This document shows positions 10,234-19,772 of a DNA stretch of 64,000 bases, in pieces. The notes beneath the pieces are model-generated. The model searched no databases, was not told where the DNA came from, and saw only the letters and a program-made list of their open reading frames with translations. The number at the start of each line of letters is the position of its first letter. Position 1 is the stretch's first letter. A program made the position numbers and the translations under genes. The stretch is taken from positions 1 to 64,000 of the forward strand of contig WNNJ02000558.1 in assembly GCA_012934845.2 (NCBI GenBank), in the 5' to 3' direction. Source of the stretch: Pomphorhynchus laevis (Eukaryota > Acanthocephala > Palaeacanthocephala > Echinorhynchida > Pomphorhynchidae).

Positions 10234-10677
10234 TCAATTTTGGTTTGCCAAGACGTGAGGCTCAATAAAATGTCGTGTCCGAACTTTCCATAAATCGAAT
10301 CGAATTATTACTTCACGTTTAGAAGCTGTATCATATGCACTTCCGACACATGTTCTACAATCCCTAAAATTTTCGAAAATAGGTGGATCATCAACATGAC
10401 TTAGTGCTTTACCTATTGCTTCAGAATTTGAACTTCTTACTCTATATGAATTTAGAGATTTCATATCGGTTCGATACATATTTGATCCGCTAAATGTCCC
10501 ATAATCTTCTTGTGCCTCTGGCGGATCGAACAAGTTGTCTAATCTTCTATAATGCAAACGTGGTGGACTTCTGATATTAAGACATAATGCAGTGAGATAT
10601 CTTCTTGGACATAATCTATCAACCGTGTGCTCTAGTGTTGAAATCGAACCTAATTTACATCCAATAGATTCCGCCAT
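10234..10677 (-). CDS. Hypothetical protein, 147 aa, possible host gene or exon
   Basis: An open frame of 147 codons, from ATGGCGGAATC to a stop, in a less AT-rich island that does not match any element family recognised here. No domain is recognised. The protein is Arg/Ser-rich with a Cys pair (FRDCRTCVGSA, residues about 106-116), no signal peptide and no membrane segment. The 5' flank (10680-10810) is non-coding. The 3' end abuts the REL-LINE piece. A GT within CTAAACGTGAAGT could be a splice donor, making this a first exon. It may equally be a chance ORF or the antisense of an unknown repeat. Confidence 0.3.
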   Translation of the reverse strand: MAESIGCKLGSISTLEHTVDRLCPRRYLTALCLNIRSPPRLHYRRLDNLFDPPEAQEDYGTFSGSNMYRTDMKSLNSYRVRSSNSEAIGKALSHVDDPPIFENFRDCRTCVGSAYDTASKREVIIRFDLWKVRTRHFIEPHVLANQN

Positions 10678-10679
10678 AA

Positions 10680-11040
10680 TTTTTCAAAGAGCCACTACAT
10701 GCAAAGAGTATGAAACTTGATTAGATGTCAGCTGTTGCGATCTCTCTGGGTCACGGTATGAGCGAACATTTATAGACGTTTGTATATTTAATCAAAAAAC
10801 CATATCGTGCCAAAGTGAACCCTAAAGTGCGTTCGACTACCACCAGCAACGAAACGCTTAAAATACGAGAAGCGGATAACGGATATAGAGCGCGCCGTTT
10901 TTATTCCTGTCATTTTCACATCATCTGCTGGTATCGATTCCGCTGCGATGCCAACTTTTGTGTTGACAATTTTTGTGCTTTAGATTTTGCAAACAGCAAT
11001 TCTCGAGAAAGATAAGAAACCCCTGTATGCGATCATTACA
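10680..11040. other. Unassigned stretch upstream of the 147-aa ORF
   Basis: Mixed-composition sequence. A plus-strand ORF (10815-11015) has no recognisable similarity and unlikely amino-acid use (Arg/Phe/Cys rich). On the minus strand it could be promoter or 5' UTR for 10234-10677, but no TATA box or initiator can be singled out. Confidence 0.3.
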
Positions 11041-12000
11041 CGTATATGAGCATATATACATAATAACATATTAATATGAATACCCAATTATATACAAGTA
11101 TTCCTTATTTAATTAATAAAGAATAATTAATAAATTTGTTGAAAATACGTGCCCTCAGATATTACTCTTAATTGATTTAAAGCATCACTGGGCAGTAATA
11201 GATCAAAGGCCAAGTAGCACAAAGAGGTACTCACGGATAACGCAATAATTTAAAAACTAACGAATGCCAGTATAAGTATGCTGCGTATGCTAATATTATA
11301 AAACTCTTAATATTTAAATTAATTATAATATTAATAAATTAATACATACTATATATAATAACATATTAATATTGTTACCTAATTGGATATAAGTATTCCT
11401 TATTTAATTTATAAAGAATAATGTTAATAATTAATAATAATTTTATATTATTGCCATAATTTACATAATATTATATTAATATATAATGTGTAATATATTA
11501 TGTACGTAGATACTATAATGTATTAATATTAATACAATTATTGATATATATTAAATGAATACTAATTAATAAAAAATCTGAGATCATAACATGCATTCCA
11601 TATTTTTCCTGTCAGTTCCAGATTTTTCCTGTCAGAAAATGTGACATTTGTTACGTTAAAATAAATCCTTTTTAAACAAATAATAATCAATTATTGATGT
11701 TAATATAAGTATTGATATAGTACGTATATCAATATAGTACGTATATACTATAATGTATAAATATTAATACAATTATTAGTATTTATGAAATGAATACTAA
11801 CTAATATAATATTATTATTTATTATTTAATTAATAACGATTTTTTTATTAATTTGATGTTTAATAGTTTTAATATTCTTATTAATTTAATGTTGCTGCCT
11901 TAATTTACATGTGAATTTTTTACATCAAACTATAATTTTTAATAGTAAATTGTAAAAATTTTACAATTTATAATTTCAAATTTAAAAAATAACTAGATAA
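11040..12000 (+). repeat. AT-rich dispersed repeat X, copy 1
   Basis: Shares long blocks with 24100-24870 (opposite strand) and 45140-45715 (same strand), including CAGATATTACTCTTAATTGA, CACTGGGCAGTAATAGATCA and GCAGTATAC-flanking AT repeats. Two units of the 20-bp minisatellite seen at 45.72 kb lie at 11594-11633. The repeat has no coding capacity. It could be a non-autonomous transposon or an old satellite; termini could not be fixed. Confidence 0.65.
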
Positions 12001-12440
12001 CGATCGATTTATTAATAACAATCGATTTAATATCACTATTTCCACCTCCTTATCTTATACTAATTAATGTAATATAATTATTTCTTTTTTAATTAATAAC
12101 GATTTTTTATTAATTTGATGTATAATTAAAATTATGATATTAATATTATTTTTAATTAATATTATTTTAATATATAATATGTAATAATGAAATATTAAAA
12201 TATTATAATTAAATATTAAAATATTTATTGTACTTATAAATTTTGTTTTTTTGAATAATATTTTATAAATATTTAGACGATAAAATTTAGTGTAAAATTT
12301 AGTTATGTTTATAACCTATAACTTATACATAAGCAAGTGTGAATACATTTTCAATGGAGTTAAAATTGAATGATAGGAATTACAGTCAGCTATGATCATT
12401 TAATGATTAATTATTAAATGATGATCAATATTTATTATAT
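12000..12440. other. AT-rich non-coding stretch
   Basis: Very AT-rich with short runs of AATATTA. The motif AAATTTTTACAATTTATAATTTCAAATTT resembles part of the inverted-repeat arms at 22.8 and 54.6 kb, so it is probably a decayed copy of that repeat. Confidence 0.4.
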
Positions 12441-12443
12441 TTA

Positions 12444-12731
12444 TTATAAATATTTATCAATATTTATCAATATTTGGTTTATACGAATTGCGTGAGTTTG
12501 CGATATATCAGGTGACCGGGTAGGCAGAGTTTTGTCGTTGTTTATAGCCGTTTCAGTCATATAACTGGTCGGTCTTACTACAAGAAGCCCACCATTGTTA
12601 ACCGAGACCGTCTGTTCGCCAATATTCATCGGCATATTTTGATCTCTTCCCGAAATGTCATCACACACAATCGATTGGCTGCAAACAGAATATCGAACAG
12701 TTTCATTTGTTTGGCTTGTTAAACGACTCAC
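12444..12731 (-). CDS. Hypothetical protein, 95 aa
   Basis: An ORF in a local island of higher GC that matches no element recognised in the window. It is Thr/Ser/Asn-rich, with Cys at residues near 17 and 23. No domain, signal peptide or membrane span is visible. A small plus-strand ORF at 12835-13002 lies about 100 bp away and diverges from it. It might be a remnant host exon; a chance ORF is also plausible at this length. Confidence 0.22.
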   Translation of the reverse strand: MSRLTSQTNETVRYSVCSQSIVCDDISGRDQNMPMNIGEQTVSVNNGGLLVVRPTSYMTETAINNDKTLPTRSPDISQTHAIRINQILINIDKYL

Positions 12732-12834
12732 GTAGAAATTAAATACAAGATTGTATAGTTTTAATTTTATATATATATCAATTATTGTAAATATTAAATA
12801 TTACTTTATTAAATCATTAATAAATACATTCTAG

Positions 12835-13002
12835 ATGACTAATAATTGCAATAATTCGTGTAGAAAGAGAACAATTGATTCAACAGTTTGTAATAATTCG
12901 TCTGCGGATGAGAATGTACCATCAAGAAAAATACAATGCAAAAATCAGATTTCTCCTAATGATAACAATACATCAATGGTAGGCTACATATTTTGTGTTT
13001 AG
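12835..13002 (+). CDS. Hypothetical short ORF, 55 aa (possible exon)
   Basis: ATG at 12835, stop at 13000-13002. Ser/Asn-rich with a basic patch (CRKRTIDST) and four Cys. ATGGTAGGC near 12976 could be a splice donor, in which case the coding part would end there. No family recognised. A Penelope-like terminal module begins right after, at about 13025. Confidence 0.2.
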   Translation: MTNNCNNSCRKRTIDSTVCNNSSADENVPSRKIQCKNQISPNDNNTSMVGYIFCV

Positions 13003-13024
13003 CGAAATCTTGTCGGTAAATTAA

Positions 13025-13230
13025 TCAAATCAGCTAACTGAGTCTACGTAATTTATATAAAATAAACAAAACATAATAATGCTAAATCAAAATTTAATAA
13101 TTAAATAATAAATAATTGTTTTGAGATTTTCTATAATTTAAATTAAGTTAAAATAAAAAAATTTAAAATAAAAGTCATTTTTATGAATTGACTAATAAAT
13201 AACAGACGTTGTATCAGAATAAGAAAAAAA
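13025..13230 (-). repeat. Solo Penelope-like terminal region
   Basis: Repeats the modules at 2868-3170 in the same order: the AATCAGCTAACTGAGTCTACGTA module, then CATTTTTATGAATTGACTAA and GACGTTGTATCAGAATAAGA. It breaks off before the CTGATGA block. A more diverged trace (AAGAATTAGAAGCC, then GGCCCCTAATTA) is at 13645-13690. Confidence 0.6.
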
Positions 13231-14250
13231 CTACATTTTCATGTAATCCTTTGCGATTTACATACATTGGCAGTTCGCTATATCTGCACTTGCAGTTCGC
13301 AAATTATAGATGTATGTTAAATTAGATGTATGTCATGTTTGCTAAAAATCTTATAAAAGTAAATTAGGAAAAGTGCATAATCTTATAAAAGTGCATAATT
13401 AGTAAATTATGCACTTTAGATATTAATTGCCTACAACATAAATGTAGATCTCTAAAAATATCAGTTGTCTGTCATTATACAATTACTACAAATACTTAAT
13501 TGAATTTATTATTTAAAAAAATATATTTTTATTTGATATAAAAATCAAGAATGAATGTTTTGCATTGATTACAGTTAAAAAAAATTAAGATGAAAACTCA
13601 AATGCCACGATGTTATTACTCGAATTGGTTATTACACTGGCATGGGTAAGAATTAGAAGCCATAACACGATTGGCCCCTAATTATTCGTTAATAACGATT
13701 TCCGATTTTATTCGTATAAAAATCAAGAATGAATGCAATTGCTAAAACAGCCATTGATGAAGTTGATGAAAAACAAAGCAGATATTTAATGACTATTCGA
13801 TCGATAACTTTATAAGCTTTGTTTGTTACAAGTTGAATTATTTAGAATTTTGGAGCAGGATCAATAAGCCCAATTAATTTCATATTTCGCTAGCAGCTAG
13901 AACAATTGAACAAGCAGCGGTTTGTTTTTATGTAACGAAATGTTTCCACTGCAAAATTCCAAATTTAATAAATACAACAAAATATTTTAATATTTTCTCC
14001 AAAATTACTGTGTAATAAAAGAAGCTCGATTAATTGTCGAACATACGTGGGCTTTGTAATTCTAAACATGTGAACGATCGAATATCGTGAAATAATAAAT
14101 TAACACACCAGAAACAAAGAAAATTTTGCAATGCATTGAAAATTACTATTGAAGAAATCATCACGTACAATTTTTAATTTATAAAAAATTATCAAGTCCA
14201 ACTATTGTTTTACCTTAATTTATTTATTATATAAAATATTTGATATTTTT
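13230..14250. other. AT-rich stretch, no gene recognised
   Basis: Apart from the weak Penelope-like trace at 13645-13690, I see only AT-rich sequence. ACGTACAATTTTTAATTTAT... near 14163-14250 also occurs at 18000-18080 and 60185-60270, so its last 90 bp are a dispersed repeat. Confidence 0.45.
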
Positions 14251-14254
14251 ATAA

Positions 14255-15820
14255 ATTTACTCTTCTTTTTCTTAAGCGTTTGCCCCGTATAGTGGCGGGG
14301 TCCGCTACTTTTGAATACCTTTTCCACTTCATGCGGTCTGCGGCTTCTGTCAGATGCAGGCCGACGTCAGCTAAATCACGGTTTATGGTGTCGATTCAAC
14401 GCTGTTTTGGTCTTCCTCTTGGGCACTTTTCTTCCACTTTGAGGTTAAACCCCATCCTTGCCAATGTGTCTTTATCAGTGCGGAGAAAGTGACCGTAACA
14501 CCGTAATCGAGTTTCGCGTAACTTGTAGCATATCGGCGCTACAATAAATTTTGCCCTGAGATCATTGTTCCGAATATGATCTATATGTGTAACTCCGGCA
14601 GTTCACCTCAACATCTTGGCTTCCATCGTTACGAATCGACGCTCTGCATGTTTGGTCATTGACCAGCATTCGGGGCCATAGGTCGAGGCGGGCCTGACTA
14701 CTTTTCTATACACTTTTGATTTATGCGATCTTTTATCTTGGGATCGCACAAGACACCGGTTACTGAACGCCACTTCATCCATGCTGCGTTTATTCGAGTC
14801 GAAACCTTTGTATGAAGATCGCCGTCTACTGTAATGGTAGATACAAGGTATCTGAATGTTGAGGTTTGAATGTGGTCTAGCTCCTCGATTTTGATCGTAA
14901 GTTAATCATCGGTGTCCGTCGTTAGATATTCGGCTTTTCAGACGTTTAAGCGTAGGCCAAACGGTTTGAGCCGGGTACTTAACGCCTTAACCTAGTTCTA
15001 AAAGTCGTTTTTGCCAACATACGCTATCATAACGTCGTCCACGTATAGTAACGTCCAAGGTATCTGTCTGTTCAGATCGTGTATCACCGCGTTCATAACG
15101 AGAATGAATAGGACTGGTGCAAGTTTCCGATTCCTGATAAACTCTACGGTGATTGGGAAATTTTTTGAACATCCAATTGTTGTGCACACGCGACTAGTCG
15201 GTCTTATATAACAGCATGACCACTCAGCAAGCTCTTCCGAAATTTTGTGGCATCTCAACGCATACCATATAACCTCGTGTGGGACGCGATCAAAATCCTT
15301 CTCAGGATCAAGAAAGGCAAAGTGAATGGGTTTTGTTTTTCACGGTGTTTCTCAATAAGAAGGCGTACTGAATGAATAGCGTCAATAGTACGGCAACGTT
15401 TGACGAAACCGCATTGGTTTATATCCAAATCCATAATACTTCGAATCCTTGCATTGATTATGTGTTCGAATATTTTCATGGTGTGCGAGAGGAGACGGAT
15501 TGGACGGTAGTTTGCGCAGTCAGCTGGGTTTCCCTTTTGTTTCCAAATGGGTATTGTTATGCTGCAACTTCAATCGGATGGTGCTTGTCGTTCCATGACT
15601 CTGATTAAATAATTGCGTTAGTCATCCTGCAGGATTCCAGCTTTTGAACTTCCAAAGTTCGGCAGCCAGGTCGTCAGATCCTGTCGCTTTTCCGCGCTTC
15701 ATTTGTTGCAGCGCGTTCTCGACTTTAATGGCTGTTATTGGCGGAACAGGTCTTTCGACAGGCGGTACATATGGAATCGGTAAATGTTCGAACTCTTCGT
15801 TTGAAATTTTCATTTCAAAT
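14255..15820 (-). mobile_element. RTE-clade LINE, RT and C-terminal region
   Basis: On the minus strand: PVPPITAIKVENALQQMKRG and KATGSDDLAAELWK (15622-15813), then MKIFEHIINARIR, NQCGFVKRCRTIDAIHSVRL and LLIEKHREKQNP (15255-15479), then VLFILVMNAVIHDL and WTLLYVDDVMIAYV (14998-15258; YVDD as catalytic box). Between 14990 and 14280 the C-terminal domain reads MLRWTAGVTHIDHIRNNDLR and CPRGRPKQRWIDTI. These are hallmarks of RTE elements. The endonuclease is missing, so the copy is 5'-truncated at about 15815, and several frame breaks and a gap in the RT mark it as dead. Confidence 0.85.
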
Positions 15821-16050
15821 GAAAATGGAATGGTCTACCTGCTGTGACGATAAATGGTAGCCTGGAAAGTTTTAAACGACGGTTGCGAAATTACCTCAGG
15901 ATGCGTTGTCGTCATGCCTGAATTGCACATAATTTCGTTTATTCATTAAAATTAAAATTTTTAATTTTTCTTGTTTTCCCTGTTGTGAACCAACATGTTC
16001 GAGCTGTTCAAGCTCTTTTTGTTGTCGAAAATATAATAATACTAATGTAA
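15815..16050 (+). mobile_element. LINE-D 3' end, copy 1
   Basis: Encodes the last residues of the ORF (VTINGSLESFKRRLRNYLRM) and a 3' UTR identical in layout to 16960-17075, with TTCGAGCTGTTCAAGCTC (an inverted repeat GAGCT...AGCTC). It lies tail to tail with the RTE copy. Confidence 0.75.
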
Positions 16051-16079
16051 AACGTAAGGATGTTATACTGCTCTATGTT

Positions 16080-16555
16080 TTAATCTTAAAAACGTAAGGA
16101 TGTAATACGGCGAAAACCGTGTGTGGTGGAGAATGTTTCAGATGGAGAGAAATTTTTTGCCGTTCTCCTCGCAACCGCGTTTTTCGATGCGAGCAGAAGG
16201 AAGTTGAGCGATTTCAGAAGGGGTGCGATCGGGGAAAATTCGAGTGGTTAAAGATGACATGAGTTTAAATCGTTGATAAGTGGACAGAACACACAGAGCA
16301 ATTAATGAAAACAATTTTTAGGAGAGGAGGCTGGGTAGGATTAGATTGAGAGGATTTGTTTAGACGGATTAATGCGACAGGAGAAATGTCCTTGAAAAAG
16401 GATGGTTTATCCGCAGGAACAATAGACGAGAGGATGGATCTGAAGGCGGAAACATCGTGGTCGAGACGTGCTTGTGAAGATAAGGAGTTGGAAGGAGTGA
16501 TATTAGTGACAATGACGCAACGATCGCGAAAAGGAAAGATTTTTTTTGTATTATT
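16080..16555 (-). mobile_element. LINE-A ORF1 fragment, antisense
   Basis: The complement matches LINE-A ORF1 at 46510-47000. The accidental plus-strand ORF 16356-16607 (NATGEMSLKKDGLSAGTIDE) pairs with the same antisense frame at 46508-46708. It sits between two LINE-D ends. Confidence 0.75.
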
Positions 16556-16559
16556 ATGT

Positions 16560-17085
16560 ATTATTAAAGGTCTCGCAAATGTCGGAACTGGGTGTGATTG
16601 TAACTAGTGACTTAGGCTCCCGCTCTCTTGTTGATCATGTTGTAAGCAAGTGCGTTAGGGTGTTCGGTCATATTGATTATGTGGGATTGTGTACCTTTTA
16701 CCAATGCGCAATCCTCTCACACATGCTGTATGGGTCCGTCGTTGTTCACCCTCAGTTCCAGCTTGAGCTAGACGCTTACGAACGCCTTCTCCATCGGTGC
16801 ACACATTTAGTACGAGCCTGCAATAAACGAATATCAACAATCCATGATAGGATTGTACCTATCTGGAATGGTCTACTTGCTGTGACGATAAATGGTAGCC
16901 TGGAAAGTTTTAAACGACGGTTGCGAAATTACCTCAGGATGCGTTGTCGTCATGCCTGAATTGCACATTATTTCGTTTATTCATTAAAATTAAAATTTTT
17001 AATTTTTCTTGTTTTCCCTGTTGTGAACCAACATGTTCGAGCTGTTCAAGCTCTTTTTGTTGTCGAAAATAAAACAATAAATCCC
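16560..17085 (+). mobile_element. LINE-D 3' end, copy 2 (CR1-like)
   Basis: ORF 16546-16959 encodes VSQMSELGVIVTSDLGSRSL, the RT thumb (CVRVFGHIDYVGLCTFYQCA), LDAYERLLHRCTHLV and the C-terminus IWNGLLAVTINGSLESF. This thumb and C-terminal pattern is CR1-like. Two internal deletions relative to 61558-62067 remove part of the thumb and the segment after THLVR. The 3' UTR runs to about 17080. The copy is the outer edge of the large inverted repeat. Confidence 0.75.
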
Positions 17086-17734
17086 TTCATGTCGAATGCT
17101 CTAAGATTCTTTACAACGCATTGGTTCGAGCTCACATCGAGTACAGCATTCAATCAACGTTTCCACATACTAACTAGAAGATAAATTCACTAGGTAATAT
17201 ACTCAGACGAGAGTCTCGATTATGTGCAACAATTCCACATTCTCCTTACATAGAAAGGCTCAAAATATAAGGCATTTGTTCTATCTGACCTCGTTTGATG
17301 CATTTAGATTTAATAGTCATGTATAAGTTTGCTAAAGGATATGACGGATTCTCCTAAGCTTATGTAGGTTTTAATCACCGCACTTGGCATCGAGGATATA
17401 GTTTGCATCTTAGAGCACAATATCATGAAAAGTGTCCCAGTCTATTTAGTGTTTCGCATCGTGCTGTTAGTGTATGGAACATGTTACCAGATACCTAAGT
17501 ACGTGTAGCCAGTATTGCTGCATTCAAAAAGAAACTTTTTAAATGGATACGCCACCCCAACCAAGAAGTAATTTGAATGGCATACTCAACAGATTGACTA
17601 CAATTTTTAAATTTTAGCGTACTATTTTAATTATGTTTTATATTTTGGTGAGCAGCCTGAACAGCCTTAGGGCTTTGTCTTGTAAATTATTAATAATGTT
17701 AATTGCATGGGGGTTTGTTCAATATGGTGATATA

Positions 17735-17965
17735 TTCGACAATCCCAATTACTCTAACAACTACGGTCTCCTATCCTTCCTCGTCGCCGCCCCCGCCTGG
17801 TATCAGGTCTTTCTCGACGTCCGCCTCGCTCTCTCCTTTATTACATTCAAATACCTCCTCCGTCCCCACCTTCTCGACACATGATTTAGATTTTTATTTT
17901 TTGTTGTGGTAATGTAAGCGTGCGCCGGCAGGCATTTGCCACTTAAAAATAAATCTTTTTTTCTA
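17735..17965 (+). mobile_element. LINE-A 3' end within the inverted repeat
   Basis: Encodes SNNYGLLSFLVAAPAWYQVF and ITFKYLLRPHLLDT, the LINE-A ORF2 C-terminus, then the 3' UTR with the terminal hairpin AGCGTGCGCCGGCAGGC (one arm base changed) and an A/T-rich tail. Confidence 0.8.
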
Positions 17966-18840
17966 TATAATGCTGAGAAAATAATGCCGAAGAAATCATC
18001 ACGTACAATTTTTAATAAGTAAATTATCAAGCCCGACTATTGTTTTACCTTAATTTATTTATTATATAAGATAAATATATATGAATAATAATATAAAATA
18101 TTTGATATTTTATTAAATTTACTAAAAATAATAAACTCCTTTACATTGGAGTTTATTAAACTCCTTTACATAGATAACAATTTAATCCGTATGACTATTA
18201 ACTTTACGTTGTGTAAATTTAATTAGTTAAGGTAAATTGAAATGTTAAATTATTATTGTAAAGTTAAATTGTGTTTCAATTCATATCTTGATTTTTAATT
18301 TGATTTTTAGTTTTTATCAATCATTCCTTTTCAATGCATATTTTGATTTTTAATTCAAAGTGTAAAATAGTCCAATACAATTCAAATATGCAAACTATTG
18401 ATAGGAAGCGTACAACATTACATCGACGCTGTTTTAATAAAGTTAAAATATTTGTATGATCTAAAATCAAGTATTGACATTTTTCCCATTCAGTAAGTTT
18501 TTAAAAGCTGTAATCGTTCGGCACATCATCAAACTTGTATATGTTCGCTTTCACGTGCATAATGCCTCATTACCTTTCAATTTGCAAAAAAGATAACTTG
18601 TCTCTGTTCACTGAGTGCTAATTATTATTATTATTATTATTAAAAAGACTTGCAAACCCAAATAGTAATTACATAATTAGAAATTTTCAAATTGTTCGTA
18701 GACCGAATAATGGAAAGGTAGGCACAACACCCGTTAATTCCTCATTAATGGATGGGTCGTCTATATGACTATCCTCTTCTGCAAGAAGTGGTAGTCAGGT
18801 TTGTGAGCACCACAAGTCTTTTAGACTGTTACTATTTAAT

Positions 18841-19647
18841 GTGGAAGGTTTGGCGTCTTTGATCGAGCAAGGCATTGAATCCTGGTTCGATACCTTTCAC
18901 GTTGTGGTACTATTAGAGACCATGTTTACTAATAATTATTCTTTACCTGGTTTTTATACATTTGACAATCCTGCTTTATTGGGCATTCGTGGTCGCCCCG
19001 CGGGTGGAATAATTTTAGGTTTAAATAGAGCCTTCAGGGATTGGCAATGTAGGTATTTGCTGAATTCTATACTGCTTGAAACACCTGTCATCACTTTTAT
19101 CGCATGCTATTTCAAACCCACACTTACCGCGGCAGATATTATTGACGAAATTTCTCAGCTTCTTTCAACTCTAAACAGCACAGTCCCGATAATTATCGCA
19201 GGAGATTTTAATGCAAGATTCACCAGTCCAATCACAGGAAAACTGCGAATTCTTGTCAATTACTTTAAGTCTATAAATCTAAAGTTATACGTCCCTAATG
19301 AAAATTGGTCCTACGAATCTTCTACAGGTAAAAGCTGTATAGACATCATATTTACTAACGTGCATGTAAGACATATAGGGCTAGAACTATCTTCAAAATG
19401 GGCGTTAGTTCGTAAACACAAACCTGTCTCGTGTATTTTCGATTGCATATGCAACATACAATCAATAGATTTGCCCCGTCAACCTAGCAGGAAATTATGT
19501 ACTTCAGCAATTGATTATAGTCAAATAAATCTAGCTTTTCAATTCCTTAGATCAGGAGAACTGGGGAACAGCATTACTTCTGTAATTTCCACCCTTCTAT
19601 CGGCTTGTAGATATGAATCCGACTATTCCAAAAAAAATCATACCTAG
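18841..19647 (+). CDS. LINE-C ORF2, endonuclease part
   Basis: 268 aa of an APE-type endonuclease that nicks target DNA to prime reverse transcription. The domain begins slightly upstream of the ATG (RLLLFNVEGLASLIEQGIES, in frame from 18816), with VVVLLETMFTN (residues about 22-32; Glu of the metal site), RPAGGIILGLN, and IIAGDFNARFTS at about residue 118 (GDFN motif). The ATG is therefore probably not the true start. The frame ends shortly after the A8 run; the next part of the protein (VKPAWFKQFQQH) continues in another frame from 19638. Confidence 0.8.
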   Translation: MEGLASLIEQGIESWFDTFHVVVLLETMFTNNYSLPGFYTFDNPALLGIRGRPAGGIILGLNRAFRDWQCRYLLNSILLETPVITFIACYFKPTLTAADIIDEISQLLSTLNSTVPIIIAGDFNARFTSPITGKLRILVNYFKSINLKLYVPNENWSYESSTGKSCIDIIFTNVHVRHIGLELSSKWALVRKHKPVSCIFDCICNIQSIDLPRQPSRKLCTSAIDYSQINLAFQFLRSGELGNSITSVISTLLSACRYESDYSKKNHT

Positions 19648-19772
19648 TAAAACCCGCTTGGTTTAAACAGTTCCAGCAACATTTAATTCAATTAAATAAA
19701 AGTTATCGGTTCGATTTAAAGGTAAGGAAATATTTTGTAGATTTACGTAGGCTTTACGTTAAACTTGTATCG

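Larger units (their letters stand above)
16560..18622 (+). repeat. Large inverted repeat, left arm, outer part
   Basis: Pairs in opposite orientation with 59860-61928. The pair contains LINE-D, about 650 bp of flank (17085-17735) with traces of a LINE C-terminus, a LINE-A 3' end (17735-17965), and non-coding sequence to 18622. Many stretches are identical over hundreds of bases; for instance the 75-aa minus-strand frame at 17803-18030 is identical to that at 60241-60468. It continues at 22284 after a nested insertion. Confidence 0.88.

Noticed and set aside
16356-16607. Novel 83-aa protein
   Set aside because: It is the antisense of LINE-A ORF1; the same accidental frame occurs at 46508-46708.
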